Shown one piece after another: positions 1 through 8,000 of a stretch of 34,244 bases of DNA. The notes under the pieces were generated by a model. It worked only from the letters and a program-made list of their open reading frames with translations. It did no database searches and had not been told where the DNA came from. Source of the stretch: Zoogloea sp. (GTDB lineage Bacteria > Pseudomonadota > Gammaproteobacteria > Burkholderiales > Rhodocyclaceae). The number at the start of each line of letters is the position of its first letter. The first letter of the stretch is position 1. The translations under genes and the position numbers were made by a program. The DNA is taken from assembly GCA_009026175.1 (NCBI GenBank), contig WBTZ01000049.1:1-34244 (forward strand), written 5' to 3'.

Positions 1-72
1 ACAGGACAGTGAAACGGGACCGCGCCAATGATAGTGCACACGCGTGCGTGAAAGTAGGTCATCGTCAGACTC
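1..72 (+). rRNA. rrf: 5S ribosomal RNA, 3' part (5' end outside window)
   Basis: The first 72 bases read as the 3' half of a bacterial 5S rRNA. They contain the conserved GTGAAAC stretch, the GCGCCAATGATAGTG helix strand and the AAAGTAGGTCATCG strand near the 3' end, in the same order and spacing as E. coli 5S from about base 46 to 120. The end at 72 comes from aligning by eye with the E. coli 3' end. A factor-independent terminator follows ten bases later, as expected for the end of an rrn operon. The rest of the operon must lie upstream of the window. Confidence 0.85.
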
Positions 73-81
73 ACACATGCA

Positions 82-117
82 AAACCCCCTGCGCCAAACG
101 GCGTCAGGGGGTTTATT
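82..117 (+). terminator. rrn operon intrinsic terminator
   Basis: A GC-rich hairpin has arms 85-95 and 100-111 (CCCCCTGCGCC against GGCGTCAGGGGG, one bulged T) and a tetraloop. It is preceded by A residues and followed by TTTATT, so it could work in both directions. It lies directly after the 5S rRNA 3' end and most likely ends rRNA transcription. Confidence 0.8.
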
Positions 118-173
118 GCGTCTACGCGCGTCTTTTGTGCGGATAATCCATTTTGGATACTTCCGGAGGGGTT

Positions 174-842
174 ATGCGCCGACGAGCTTGGCTTGGTGTT
201 GTCTGTGTGTCTGTTCTAGGGCACGTGGCGCTGTTCTGGCCAATGCCCGTCATGCACGCTCCAGCTTCAGATGACGGGGTGTTGAACGTTACCTTGCCGA
301 CAGCTGCCCAGCAGCCCGATCCTCTGCGTATCAGCGAGGGCTCGGAGGGCGGCCAGGATGGCTTCGCGGGGCCGGACGCTGGGGATGCCAGTCGGAGGAC
401 GAGTGCGTCGGCCGCAAGTGGCAAGGCCCCGGTCAGGCGGGGAGCTTCGAAGGCGGTCGATCTTCCGGAAGAGAAGGGCTTGCCGATGAAACTGCATGCC
501 TCCGAGCCTCGGGTTCAGGCTGAACGCGGGACGTACCCAGCAGCCCCCCTTACGCTGGATGCCTATCGCTTTGCTTTGGCGAAGGAGGTCTTGCGGATAC
601 AGCGCTATCCCGTGCAATTACTGGAGCGGGCACAAGGGGGCGTCGTTGAGCTGGAAGTCAGCTTCCCCGAGGCCGGGCCTTCGCCACCGCACATTTCGAT
701 TTTCACTTCCAGTGGCCGGCAGGTGCTGGATGAGGCTGCCCTGGTTGCGTTGCATGAAGGGGTAAGGAACTTGCCCTGGCCCGGAACGCACGGATCATTG
801 CGGCTATCTGTCCTGTTTGAGGCTGACCGGCCAGCTCCTTAG
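174..842 (+). CDS. TonB-family C-terminal domain protein
   Basis: This is a 222-residue protein. An upstream TTG at 153 is in frame, but ATG 174 is preceded by GGAGGG at 165-170, so it is preferred. Residues 5-24 form one hydrophobic N-terminal anchor after an Arg-rich start, as in TonB. The middle (about 30-125) is low-complexity, rich in Ser, Gly, Ala and Pro. The last 90 residues look like a TonB C-terminal domain, with a YP pair in a helix, a GGVVELEVSF strand and the SSGRQVLDEAAL segment. In the family this domain contacts TonB-dependent outer-membrane receptors across the periplasm. No exbB or exbD is next to it, so its partner is unknown and it may be a stand-alone envelope protein. 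It sits just after the rrn terminator and converges with the Nudix gene. Confidence 0.7.
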   Translation: MRRRAWLGVVCVSVLGHVALFWPMPVMHAPASDDGVLNVTLPTAAQQPDPLRISEGSEGGQDGFAGPDAGDASRRTSASAASGKAPVRRGASKAVDLPEEKGLPMKLHASEPRVQAERGTYPAAPLTLDAYRFALAKEVLRIQRYPVQLLERAQGGVVELEVSFPEAGPSPPHISIFTSSGRQVLDEAALVALHEGVRNLPWPGTHGSLRLSVLFEADRPAP

Positions 843-862
843 GCTGCCTCCGGCGCCTGGGG

Positions 863-1414
863 TCAGCGGTAGGTCCCCGGGCTGGGAATGGCGAAGCTGG
901 TGCTGTGGAGTTCAAACTGCCCCTTGCGTCGATCTTCGAAGAAGCACTTCAGTGTGTAGTCGATGGATCGAAATGCGATGTCATCCCATGGGATGTCAGC
1001 TTCTCCCAGCAAAATCGCATCCAGGGACTCTTCGCCCGGGTGAAAGTCGAGGTCCAGGAGGCGAGCCCGGTAGATGATGTGGATCTGGCTGATGTGGGGA
1101 AGGTCGACAAAGGTGAACATGGGGCCCAGGGCAATGCGCGCTCCTGCTTCTTCCCGGGTTTCCCGGAGTGCTGCCTCGCCACAGGTTTCGTTGTTTTCCA
1201 TGAAACCTGCCGGCAAGGTCCAGAACCCGTAGCGCGGCTCGATGGCGCGACGGCATAGCAGGATCTTGTCTTCCCATTCAGCGAGTGCGCCGACCACCAC
1301 CTTGGGATTCTGGTAGTGGATCGTTCCGCATTGTTCGCAGACGTGGCGGGGCAGGCTGTCGCCAGCCGGGATCTTCAGACTGACGGGGGCGCCGCAGTGG
1401 GAGCAGAAGTTCAT
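863..1414 (-). CDS. Nudix hydrolase with N-terminal zinc ribbon
   Basis: This is a 183-residue protein on the minus strand. The N-terminus has two CxxC pairs (CSHC near residue 4 and CEQC near residue 27), forming a zinc ribbon like that of NudC-type NADH pyrophosphatases. A full Nudix box follows: G-FMENN-E-TCGEAAL-RETREEAGA matches GX5EX7REUXEEXGU, which binds Mg2+ and hydrolyses nucleoside diphosphates linked to another moiety. The protein is shorter than NudC (about 260 residues) and matches the common short 'NUDIX, zinc ribbon' family of proteobacteria. The substrate cannot be read from the sequence; NADH, ADP-ribose or other dinucleotides are possible. It is divergent from the HDOD-GGDEF gene and is probably a housekeeping gene unrelated to motility. 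Confidence 0.88.
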   Translation of the reverse strand: MNFCSHCGAPVSLKIPAGDSLPRHVCEQCGTIHYQNPKVVVGALAEWEDKILLCRRAIEPRYGFWTLPAGFMENNETCGEAALRETREEAGARIALGPMFTFVDLPHISQIHIIYRARLLDLDFHPGEESLDAILLGEADIPWDDIAFRSIDYTLKCFFEDRRKGQFELHSTSFAIPSPGTYR

Positions 1415-1492
1415 GGCGAGCCGGTGTTTTTGCGAGCCTTCAATTCTAAATCAAGGTAGCCGGTGGCAGCAGTCCGGCGACAGGACTTTTCC

Positions 1493-1520
1493 TCAAGCCT
1501 GATCGGCGAATGTCCGATAA
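1493..1520 (+). promoter_or_regulatory. Candidate FliA (sigma-28) promoter of the HDOD-REC-GGDEF gene
   Basis: TCAAGCCT (1493-1500) and TCCGATAA (1513-1520) are separated by 12 bases. Both resemble the FliA consensus TAAAGTTT-N11-GCCGATAA, and the TCAAG start is shared with the motA and cheV promoters of this window. The spacer is one base longer than ideal. If real, transcription would start near 1527, leaving a 40-base leader to ATG 1567 and excluding the ATG at 1510. Confidence 0.4.
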
Positions 1521-1566
1521 TGCCGGAAGAGCGGCGACGGGCCGTACCTGTGTCACTGGATTCACT

Positions 1567-3588
1567 ATGGCGTTGCCAATCAATATTGCGAAATTCGAGC
1601 ACCTGAAGGCCTCGGGAGATCTCCCTTCCCCAAAGGGGGTGGCGCTGGCGATCATCCGGCTGATCCAGGACGAGGGCAGTGCGATTGGGGATCTGGCCAG
1701 GGTCATCAAGACGGATCCTGCCTTCGTGGGGCGCCTCATCAAGGCGGCGAACGGCCTTGCTGGCTATAACCGCCGGGCCATTGCGTCTGTTCAGGAGGCC
1801 TTGCTCGTTCTCGGTTTGCCGGCCGTACGGACCCTGGCGCTGGGGTTCTCGCTGCTATCCAGCTATCGCGATGGAAACTGCAAGGCGTTCGACTATGATC
1901 GTTTTTGGACAGGATGTCTTGTCCAGGGGCTGGCCATGCAGGCCATTACCCAGCGCACGCGGGTTGCGGCGGCAGAGGAGGTTTTTTGCCTTGGGCTGCT
2001 TGCCCGTGTCGGCGAGCTTGCCTTGGCAACCTTGTATTCCGTTGAGTATGACAAGGTCTTGAAACGGACGCTCGAGTTCCGGGATGTTCCGCTCGTCACG
2101 CTGGAGCAGCAGGCGTTTGCGCTGAATCACCGGGAGCTGGGGGCCGCGATGCTGGCGGACTGGGGACTGCCGCGAGTCTTTCATGAGCCGGCCTACTTCG
2201 CAGAAGCGCCGGAGGAGGCGGGTTACTCGGAGGGGTCCCGTGAGTACGTGATCACCCGCTCGCTCGGTATGGCGGCTTATGTTGCCGATGTCTGCCTGGC
2301 CGAGGAGAGGGAGCGCCCCAATCTGATGTCGAAGCTCTTCGCGATCGGCGCGGAGGTCGGCTTTGATCGGGCTACCGTCAATGAAGTGTGCGACGGCGTG
2401 GTCCAGGAGTGGCAGGCCTGGGGAAGCCTTCTTGAACTGGAAACGCGGACGGTTCCGCCCTTCGAGGAGTTGGCCAGCAAGGGAGAGGAGTTGGCGGCGG
2501 GGTTGAAGCCTGAGGCGCCAGTGATGTCGCAGGGAGGCGCTGCGGGCGCCGTGCCTCCCACCGCGGGTGGGGTGGTCGATCCCTTCGAGATGGATTCTGC
2601 GTCCCCCCGGGCGATGCGTGTCCTGATCGTGGATGACGATGCCTCGATGCGGGCGTTTGTCCGCAAGATTCTGGAGACGGTCGGGCACCAAGTCATCGAG
2701 GCGCCGGATGGTCGGTCGGGGATGGAGATGGCGCTGGAGTTCCAGCCCCACCTCATGATCGTGGACTGGATCATGCCCGGCATCTCGGGCATCGAGCTGA
2801 CCCGTGCCTTGCGCCAGACGAAGATTGGTCGGGGAGTCTACATCCTGATCATGACGAGCCTGGAGGCGGATGAGCGACTGATCGAGGCGTTCGAGAACGG
2901 CGTCGATGATTTCATGAGCAAGCCGATCAATCCGCGTGTGCTTGCCGCCCGCTTGCGTGCCGGGCAGCGGGTCATCCGGCTGCAGCAGGAGCTGGATCGT
3001 GACCGGGAGGAGATCCGTCGCTTTGCAGCGGAGCTTGCCGTATCGAATCGCCGCCTCCAGGAGGTGGCTTTGACGGATGCGCTGACAGGTTTTCCCAACC
3101 GGCGTTATGCGATCGAACGGGTGCAGCAGGAGTGGCAGGTTTCTTCGCGTAACCGCAGGCCGCTGTCTACGATGGTCATCGATGTCGACATGTTCAAGAT
3201 GTACAACGATACCCATGGACATGACATCGGTGATGCGGTGCTCAAGCAGGTTGCGGGGGCTGTGAAGGGGGCTTTGCGCGCGCAGGATGTTGTGGCCAGG
3301 ACGGGCGGGGACGAATTTCTGGTGATCTGCCCGGATACCGGTCTTGATGCGGCGCTGGCCTGTGCCGAGCGGGTGCGGTTTGCCGTGGAAAGTGCCCCGC
3401 TCCTGCTTGATGGCCGCATCCTGGGCGCTTCGGTGAGTATTGGCGTGGCTACCCGCGACAACGTGATGAAGGAGCCGGATGCACTCATCAAGCGCGCTGA
3501 CCAGGCGCTTTATCTGGCGAAGAGCAAGGGGCGCAATTGCGTCATGACCGCTCAGGCGCCGCGCCCCGGGCCCGTGGTTCCGCCATGA
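1567..3588 (+). CDS. HDOD - response regulator - GGDEF diguanylate cyclase
   Basis: This is a 673-residue fusion from ATG 1567 (692 residues from an in-frame ATG at 1510). The later start is preferred because the HDOD domain begins at once and a candidate FliA promoter covers 1510. Residues about 10-220 are an HDOD domain, a non-catalytic HD relative found in signalling proteins. Residues about 349-465 are a receiver with the DDD acidic pocket, the phospho-acceptor Asp in IVDWIMPG and the Lys in SKPI. A short coiled stretch leads to a GGDEF domain with an intact GGDEF active site at 580-584. It is preceded by RAQD exactly five residues upstream, the RxxD inhibitory site, so product inhibition by c-di-GMP is expected. 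The protein should be a phosphorylation-controlled c-di-GMP synthase. Its place directly upstream of flhDC suggests a role in the motile/sessile switch, which is inference. Confidence 0.88.
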   Translation: MALPINIAKFEHLKASGDLPSPKGVALAIIRLIQDEGSAIGDLARVIKTDPAFVGRLIKAANGLAGYNRRAIASVQEALLVLGLPAVRTLALGFSLLSSYRDGNCKAFDYDRFWTGCLVQGLAMQAITQRTRVAAAEEVFCLGLLARVGELALATLYSVEYDKVLKRTLEFRDVPLVTLEQQAFALNHRELGAAMLADWGLPRVFHEPAYFAEAPEEAGYSEGSREYVITRSLGMAAYVADVCLAEERERPNLMSKLFAIGAEVGFDRATVNEVCDGVVQEWQAWGSLLELETRTVPPFEELASKGEELAAGLKPEAPVMSQGGAAGAVPPTAGGVVDPFEMDSASPRAMRVLIVDDDASMRAFVRKILETVGHQVIEAPDGRSGMEMALEFQPHLMIVDWIMPGISGIELTRALRQTKIGRGVYILIMTSLEADERLIEAFENGVDDFMSKPINPRVLAARLRAGQRVIRLQQELDRDREEIRRFAAELAVSNRRLQEVALTDALTGFPNRRYAIERVQQEWQVSSRNRRPLSTMVIDVDMFKMYNDTHGHDIGDAVLKQVAGAVKGALRAQDVVARTGGDEFLVICPDTGLDAALACAERVRFAVESAPLLLDGRILGASVSIGVATRDNVMKEPDALIKRADQALYLAKSKGRNCVMTAQAPRPGPVVPP

Positions 3589-3738
3589 ATACCCATATCG
3601 GGGCTTTTTGTAAGTAATTTTCTTACATACGTTTACGCATTTCATCTTACGCAAGAATCCGAAGCCCTCGGATGGAGAACTTTGCCGCTAATCGGCAGAA
3701 TTTGCCGCATAGAAAAGCGGAAATCCGAGGAGATGAAC
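3589..3738 (+). promoter_or_regulatory. flhDC upstream control region with repeated TTAC and TTTGCCGC elements
   Basis: This 150-base gap is clearly more AT-rich than its surroundings. It holds an inverted repeat GTAAG-N7-CTTAC (3610-3626), a direct repeat TTACGCA at 3633-3639 and 3647-3653, and a second block where TTTGCCGC occurs at 3681-3688 and 3701-3708, twenty bases apart. The first of these copies is also half of an inverted repeat TGCCG-N5-CGGCA (3683-3697). These look like operator sites and fit a master operon that integrates many signals. I could not place a convincing -35/-10 pair. The Shine-Dalgarno sequence GAGGAG of flhD is at 3727-3732. Confidence 0.45.
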
Positions 3739-4056
3739 ATGCGCGCCAGTGATATGCACGATGAAATCAGGGAGCTCAACCTGGCCTACCTGATGCTCGC
3801 CCAGCAACTGCTGAGGGAGGACCGTGCGGCGGCAATCTTCCGCCTTGGAATTGGTGAGGATGTGGCTCAGGTCCTGGAGGGCCTCAGCTCTGCCCAGGTT
3901 CTCAGGATGGCCAGTTCCAACATGCTGCTGTGCCAGTTCCGCTTCAATGACACGATGCTGGTCGATCTGCTGTCCTCGCATGGCAGGGAGCGTGGTGCGG
4001 CGCATCTGCATGCGGCGATCCTGGCCGCAGGCCGTCCGGTCGAGAGCCTGGCCTGA
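3739..4056 (+). CDS. flhD: Flagellar transcriptional activator FlhD
   Basis: This is a 105-residue protein that aligns along its length with E. coli FlhD, including the NLAYLMLAQQLL helix and FRLGIGEDVAQVLEGLS. ATG 3739 is chosen because GAGGAG (3727-3732) lies six bases upstream; ATG 3733 would touch the ribosome site, and a TTG at 3682 has no support. FlhD joins FlhC in the FlhD4C2 complex, which activates class 2 flagellar promoters together with sigma-70 RNA polymerase. FlhC gives most of the DNA recognition and FlhD stabilises it. flhC follows after 23 bases, so the two are co-transcribed. Its presence shows an E. coli-like hierarchy rather than the FleQ type of Pseudomonas, although parts of the chemotaxis set here look Pseudomonas-like. 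Confidence 0.93.
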   Translation: MRASDMHDEIRELNLAYLMLAQQLLREDRAAAIFRLGIGEDVAQVLEGLSSAQVLRMASSNMLLCQFRFNDTMLVDLLSSHGRERGAAHLHAAILAAGRPVESLA

Positions 4057-4079
4057 CCCCCGGAGGCCGGAAGCACTCC

Positions 4080-4625
4080 ATGCGCAACAAGAGCGTACTG
4101 CAGGAAGCTCACGACATCCAGAAGGCGGTGGAGCTGATCGAGCTTGGCGCGCGCATGCAGATGCTGGAGGCCGAGACGTCCTTGAGTCGGGAGCGACTCC
4201 TGAAGCTCTACAAGGAAGTCAAAGGTGTGTCCCCGCCGAAGGGCATGCTGCCTTTCTCCACCGACTGGTTCATGTCATGGCAGCCTAACATTCACGCTTC
4301 GTTGTTCATGGCGCTGTACCGGTTCGTCCGGGCGCATGCCAAACTCAACGACCTGGACGCGATTGTCCAGGCGTATCGTCTGTACAACGAACACATCCAG
4401 TCTTTCGAGATGGAGCAGGTTCTGAGCCTGACCCGAGCATGGACACTGATCCGCTTCTTCGATGCGAAGCTCCTCCAGTCGGCGCGCTGTACATGTTGCG
4501 GGGGCGAGTTTGTGGCTCACGCCTTCGATCCTACCCATGAATATGTATGTGGCTTGTGCCATGTTCCGTCCCGGGCCGGCAAGACGCGCCGAGCCCAGCT
4601 GAACCTGGAGACAGCCTCTCCCTGA
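4080..4625 (+). CDS. flhC: Flagellar transcriptional activator FlhC
   Basis: This is a 181-residue protein, close to the E. coli length (192). The core matches FlhC, with the DIQKAVELIELGARMQMLE helix, the LYKEVKG turn and the PKGMLPFSTDWF segment. The C-terminal part has the four-cysteine zinc site, CTCC followed by YVCGLC, which in E. coli FlhC holds a structural zinc and is needed for DNA binding. GGAAG at 4070-4074 lies five bases before the ATG. FlhC pairs with FlhD from the preceding gene to switch on the flagellar class 2 genes, including the gene for FliA, whose promoters are seen further downstream. A strong terminator follows 28 bases after the stop, so flhDC forms a two-gene unit. 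Confidence 0.95.
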   Translation: MRNKSVLQEAHDIQKAVELIELGARMQMLEAETSLSRERLLKLYKEVKGVSPPKGMLPFSTDWFMSWQPNIHASLFMALYRFVRAHAKLNDLDAIVQAYRLYNEHIQSFEMEQVLSLTRAWTLIRFFDAKLLQSARCTCCGGEFVAHAFDPTHEYVCGLCHVPSRAGKTRRAQLNLETASP

Positions 4626-4653
4626 CCCTCCTCTTTCAACTCAAGAGGTTATG

Positions 4654-4684
4654 CCGCCGGTCTGATATCGGCGGTTTTTTTTTG
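4654..4684 (+). terminator. Intrinsic terminator after flhDC
   Basis: The stem CCGCCG (4654-4659) pairs with CGGCGG (4669-4674) and is followed by an uninterrupted run of T from 4675. It separates flhDC from the motAB transcription unit. Confidence 0.85.
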
Positions 4685-4716
4685 TGCTCCGACCGTGGGC
4701 GAGGGGCTTCGGGTGC

Positions 4717-4743
4717 TCAAGTTTTTGCAGGCAGGGCCGATAG
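4717..4743 (+). promoter_or_regulatory. FliA (sigma-28) promoter of motA
   Basis: TCAAGTTT (4717-4724) and GCCGATAG (4736-4743) are separated by exactly 11 bases, very close to the E. coli FliA consensus TAAAGTTT-N11-GCCGATAA. Transcription should start near 4750, some 60 bases before the motA start. This places motAB in the late flagellar class. Confidence 0.88.
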
Positions 4744-4809
4744 GCCTGATGAAGAATAACGCGGGATATGGGCGCCTTTGGGGCGCCTCCGCACACTGAG
4801 GTTTCGGCG

Positions 4810-5661
4810 ATGTTTCTGATCATCGGCTACGTCATCATCCTTGCGGCATCGCTGGGGACTTATGCTGTTCACGGCAGTCTGGCGGCCCTCTGGGTGCCGA
4901 CGGAGTACATTGCCATCGTGGGTCTCACCATCGGCGGCTTCGTGGCCGGCAACGGCCCGAAGGCCATCAAGGGGACGATTGCTGCACTGCCCACCATTTT
5001 CAAGGGCTCTCCCTACAACAAGGCCTTCTACGTAGATGTGTTGTGCATGCTCTACGAGATCCTGGCGAAGGTCCGCAAGGAAGGTCTGATGTCCATCGAG
5101 GGGGATATCGAGAATCCGGAGGCCAGTCCGATCCTCTCCAAGTATCCGGCGTTTGCGGCGGATCACCATGCCGTGGATTTCCTCTGTGACTATCTGCGCA
5201 TGATGGTCGGCGGAAACCTCAATGCGTTCGAGATCGAGAATCTGATGGACGTGGAGATGGAGACGCACCACCAGGAAGCGCATACGCCTGCCCACGTCGT
5301 TGCCAAGGTGGGCGATGCCGTGCCGGCTTTCGGTATCGTCGTGGCGGTGATGGGGGTGGTGAACGTGATGGGCTCCGTGGGGCAGCCGCCGGCCGTGCTG
5401 GGCAAGATGATCGGTGGTGCCCTGGTGGGTACCTTTCTCGGTATCCTGATTTCCTACGGCTTCGTGGCGCCCGTGGCGGGCCAGCTTGAGCAAAAGGTCG
5501 AAGAGGGCGGCAAGATTTATCAATGCATGAAGGCGGTGCTGCTGGCCAGCATGAATGGGTACGCGCCCCAGGTGGCGGTGGAATTTGGTCGAAAGGTGCT
5601 GTTCTCTACGGATCGGCCTAGCTTTGCCGAGCTGGAAGAAGCGATCAAGAGCCGGAAGTGA
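4810..5661 (+). CDS. motA: Flagellar motor stator protein MotA
   Basis: This is a 283-residue inner-membrane protein. ATG 4810 is preferred over an upstream in-frame start at 4768 because the protein then begins MFLIIGYVIIL, as MotA does, and GAGG lies eight bases upstream. Four membrane segments are visible: two near the N-terminus and two after residue 170. The large cytosolic loop has the EGDIENPEASPI segment, which in E. coli carries the charged residues that meet FliG. The two prolines important for torque are present in VGDAVPAFG and YGFVAPVAG. MotA and MotB form the proton channel that drives rotation. motB follows after 52 bases, and the FliA promoter upstream fits its known late expression. 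Confidence 0.96.
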   Translation: MFLIIGYVIILAASLGTYAVHGSLAALWVPTEYIAIVGLTIGGFVAGNGPKAIKGTIAALPTIFKGSPYNKAFYVDVLCMLYEILAKVRKEGLMSIEGDIENPEASPILSKYPAFAADHHAVDFLCDYLRMMVGGNLNAFEIENLMDVEMETHHQEAHTPAHVVAKVGDAVPAFGIVVAVMGVVNVMGSVGQPPAVLGKMIGGALVGTFLGILISYGFVAPVAGQLEQKVEEGGKIYQCMKAVLLASMNGYAPQVAVEFGRKVLFSTDRPSFAELEEAIKSRK

Positions 5662-5713
5662 TGCTCGTGATGAACAGTCAGATTAGCGGGGCTCGGGGAG
5701 TGGAGCGCCTGTC

Positions 5714-6718
5714 ATGAGTGACGACACCCAGCAGCCAATCGTCGTCAAGAAGATCAAGAAGGGTGGCGGCGGAGCCCACGGCGGCGCCTGGAAGATCGCC
5801 TATGCCGACTTCGTGACGGCAATGATGGCCTTCTTCCTTCTGATGTGGCTGCTCGGTTCGACGGCCCAGGGGGATCTGCAGGGTATCGCCGACTTCTTCA
5901 ACTCGCCTTTGAAGGTCGCCATGAGTGGTGGCTCGGGCGCGGGGGATGCCACCAGCCCGATCATTGGCGGGGGGCAGGATCTCACGCGCTCTGTGGGGCA
6001 GGTCAAGCGGGGCGATGTGGAAGGGCGAAAGTCCATCAACCTGGAGGCTGCGAAGGGTGCCACCAAGCCGGATGGCGAGGACGGCGCCGAAGTCGCAAAG
6101 AAGGCCGAGGAGCGGCGCGAACGCGCAAAGCTGGAAGACCTCAAGGGACAGATCGAGGCCATCATTGAAGCCAGCCCCAGCCTGCGCCCCTTCAAGAACC
6201 AGTTGTTGCTGGACATCACGACGGAAGGTTTGCGCATTCAGATCGTGGATGAGCAGAACCGTCCCATGTTCGATTCATCCAGTGCGAGTTTGAAGCCCTA
6301 TACGCAGGAGCTGCTGCGTGCGATCGGGGCGACCCTGAATGGCGTGGACAACCACGTCAGCCTGTCCGGGCACACCGATGCGACACGCTATGCCGGTGGC
6401 GAGCGGGGTTTCTCCAACTGGGAGCTGTCTGCCAATCGTGCCAATGCCTCGCGTCGTGAGCTGGTGGCGGGTGGCCTTGCCGAGGGCAAGATGGTCCGGG
6501 TCGTGGGGCTGGCAGACACGCAGCCGCTGGATCCCGCCAATCCCAATCTTCCCATCAACCGGCGGATCAGCATCATTGTTCTCAACAAGCAGGCAGAGGC
6601 CGCGCTACGAGGTACGGATGCGAAAAAGCTGGATGTGAGCGCAGAGACAGGCCTTGAGGCCGGGGACGTGCGTGCCGGCCTCAAGGCTGGCGGACGTCCG
6701 GCGTCACCGAACCATTAA
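5714..6718 (+). CDS. motB: Flagellar motor stator protein MotB
   Basis: This is a 334-residue protein with one membrane helix near residues 28-50 (YADFVTAMMAFFLLMWLL). It carries Asp32, the proton-carrying residue, at the same number as in E. coli. A plug-like amphipathic stretch follows, then a charged linker (about 110-150). A C-terminal OmpA-like domain (about 165-295) includes LSGHTDATRY and NRRISIIVL and binds peptidoglycan, fixing the stator to the wall. It is somewhat longer than E. coli MotB (308) because of the linker and a charged C-terminal tail. It forms the stator with MotA and is co-transcribed with it. The lysine-rich, glycine-rich N-terminus (VVKKIKKGGGG) is typical of the family. 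Confidence 0.96.
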   Translation: MSDDTQQPIVVKKIKKGGGGAHGGAWKIAYADFVTAMMAFFLLMWLLGSTAQGDLQGIADFFNSPLKVAMSGGSGAGDATSPIIGGGQDLTRSVGQVKRGDVEGRKSINLEAAKGATKPDGEDGAEVAKKAEERRERAKLEDLKGQIEAIIEASPSLRPFKNQLLLDITTEGLRIQIVDEQNRPMFDSSSASLKPYTQELLRAIGATLNGVDNHVSLSGHTDATRYAGGERGFSNWELSANRANASRRELVAGGLAEGKMVRVVGLADTQPLDPANPNLPINRRISIIVLNKQAEAALRGTDAKKLDVSAETGLEAGDVRAGLKAGGRPASPNH

Positions 6719-6773
6719 AGAATGAATGAACCTGTGACGATATGCTGTCCTGTGTTTTGGAACTGAACGGATC

Positions 6774-7976
6774 ATGAGCAAGCCTTCCCGAGCGACGATC
6801 ATAGTGCTGGGCCTGTCCTGGTCTGTCCTGGTGGGGCTGGGTGCGGCCTTCTTTCTGGAGGGGAATGTCGCAATGGCCACCATCGCCATCGGTGTCGGCG
6901 TGGGGTGGGCTGTCCTGACCTCATGGCGCGGCGAGGGCGCTGAAGGCCCGGTGGCGGCAGCGACCGTGACTTCCGAGCTCGAGACGTGGGATGCGGTGGA
7001 GGGCGCGCTACGGGATTCCGCCGAGCAGGCGCGCAGGCAGCACGAGGCGATCCGTTCCGAGGTCGATCGCGTCCAGACCATGCTCTCTGAGGCAATCGCC
7101 ACGCTGACGGGCAGTTTTCACGGCATCCTTGCCGCAACCAATGCGCAGCAATCCATTGCGGTGAGTCTGGCGCAGGACGACGATCCACGCCAGGACGGCA
7201 TGGGTTTCGACGAGTTTGTGGCCAACACCTCGAGTGTCATGCAGCGCGTCGTGGACAGCGTGATCATGAACAGCAAGCTCGGGATGGAGCTGGTCGAATT
7301 GACTGATCGGATTTCGCGTCGGGCAGGAGAGGTGGAGGCCATCCTCGGCGAGATCGCCGGGATCGCCAAGCAAACCAATCTGCTGGCCCTGAATGCGGCC
7401 ATCGAGGCGGCCCGCGCTGGCGAGGCCGGGCGGGGATTTGCGGTGGTGGCCGACGAGGTGCGGGACTTGTCCACCCGGACCAGCCAATTCAGCCAGCAGA
7501 TTGCGCAGGTCATGAAGGGGATGCGCGAAGGGGTCAAGGGAACCGAGGATGCGATCGCCAAGCTGGCGTCCACCGACATGAATTTTGCGTTGGAGTCCAA
7601 GCAGCAGGTGGAGCAGGTGCTGCATTCCATGGAAGGGCTGAACCAGCAGCGGGGAAGCGCCATTGTTCATCTCGGCGAGCATGCGCGTGAGATGGACCAG
7701 GAGGTCAACCGCGCGGTGACCGCGCTGCAGTTTCAGGACCTTGTCTCCCAGCTGATTACCCATGTGGATCGGCGGGCTGATGGTCTGACTCGGCTCATGG
7801 ACGAGCTCACGCAACTGTCCGGGGGAATTCGGCAGGCGGCAGGCGGAGGTGGCACGGCGGGATTGCTGCGTGCCGTCGGTGCCGTCAGGCAGCAACTGGT
7901 CGTTCTTGACGAGAAAACCGGAGCCAGTCCGGTTCGTCAGCAGGAAGTCTCGCACGGCGAGATAGATTTGTTTTAG
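6774..7976 (+). CDS. Short chemoreceptor-like protein with CheZ-like FQD motif
   Basis: This is a 400-residue protein. Two membrane helices (about 7-29 and 30-52) are joined by a very short turn, so there is no periplasmic sensor. The cytosolic part is a long coiled coil with the receptor hairpin tip near residues 195-240 ([21 protein letters not shown] and [12 protein letters not shown]), which binds CheA and CheW. Near residues 318-328 it has [10 protein letters not shown]. CheZ phosphatases have FQDLTGQ, where the Asp and Gln four residues apart are catalytic, and both occur here (Asp322, Gln326). The protein ends in EIDLF, reminiscent of CheY-binding tails. cheY starts 24 bases downstream. 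A receptor is certain from the tip; a phosphatase role for the adjacent CheY is inference. No tethering pentapeptide of the WxxF kind is present. Confidence 0.85.
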   Translation: MSKPSRATIIVLGLSWSVLVGLGAAFFLEGNVAMATIAIGVGVGWAVLTSWRGEGAEGPVAAATVTSELETWDAVEGALRDSAEQARRQHEAIRSEVDRVQTMLSEAIATLTGSFHGILAATNAQQSIAVSLAQDDDPRQDGMGFDEFVANTSSVMQRVVDSVIMNSKLGMELVELTDRISRRAGEVEAILGEIAGIAKQTNLLALNAAIEAARAGEAGRGFAVVADEVRDLSTRTSQFSQQIAQVMKGMREGVKGTEDAIAKLASTDMNFALESKQQVEQVLHSMEGLNQQRGSAIVHLGEHAREMDQEVNRAVTALQFQDLVSQLITHVDRRADGLTRLMDELTQLSGGIRQAAGGGGTAGLLRAVGAVRQQLVVLDEKTGASPVRQQEVSHGEIDLF

Positions 7977-8000
7977 TTTCAGAACCTTAGGATTATGACG

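Noticed and set aside
3681-3710. Sigma-54 promoter before flhD (GGCAGAATTTGC)
   Set aside because: GG and GC elements are 8 bases apart instead of 10 and the flanking consensus is poor.
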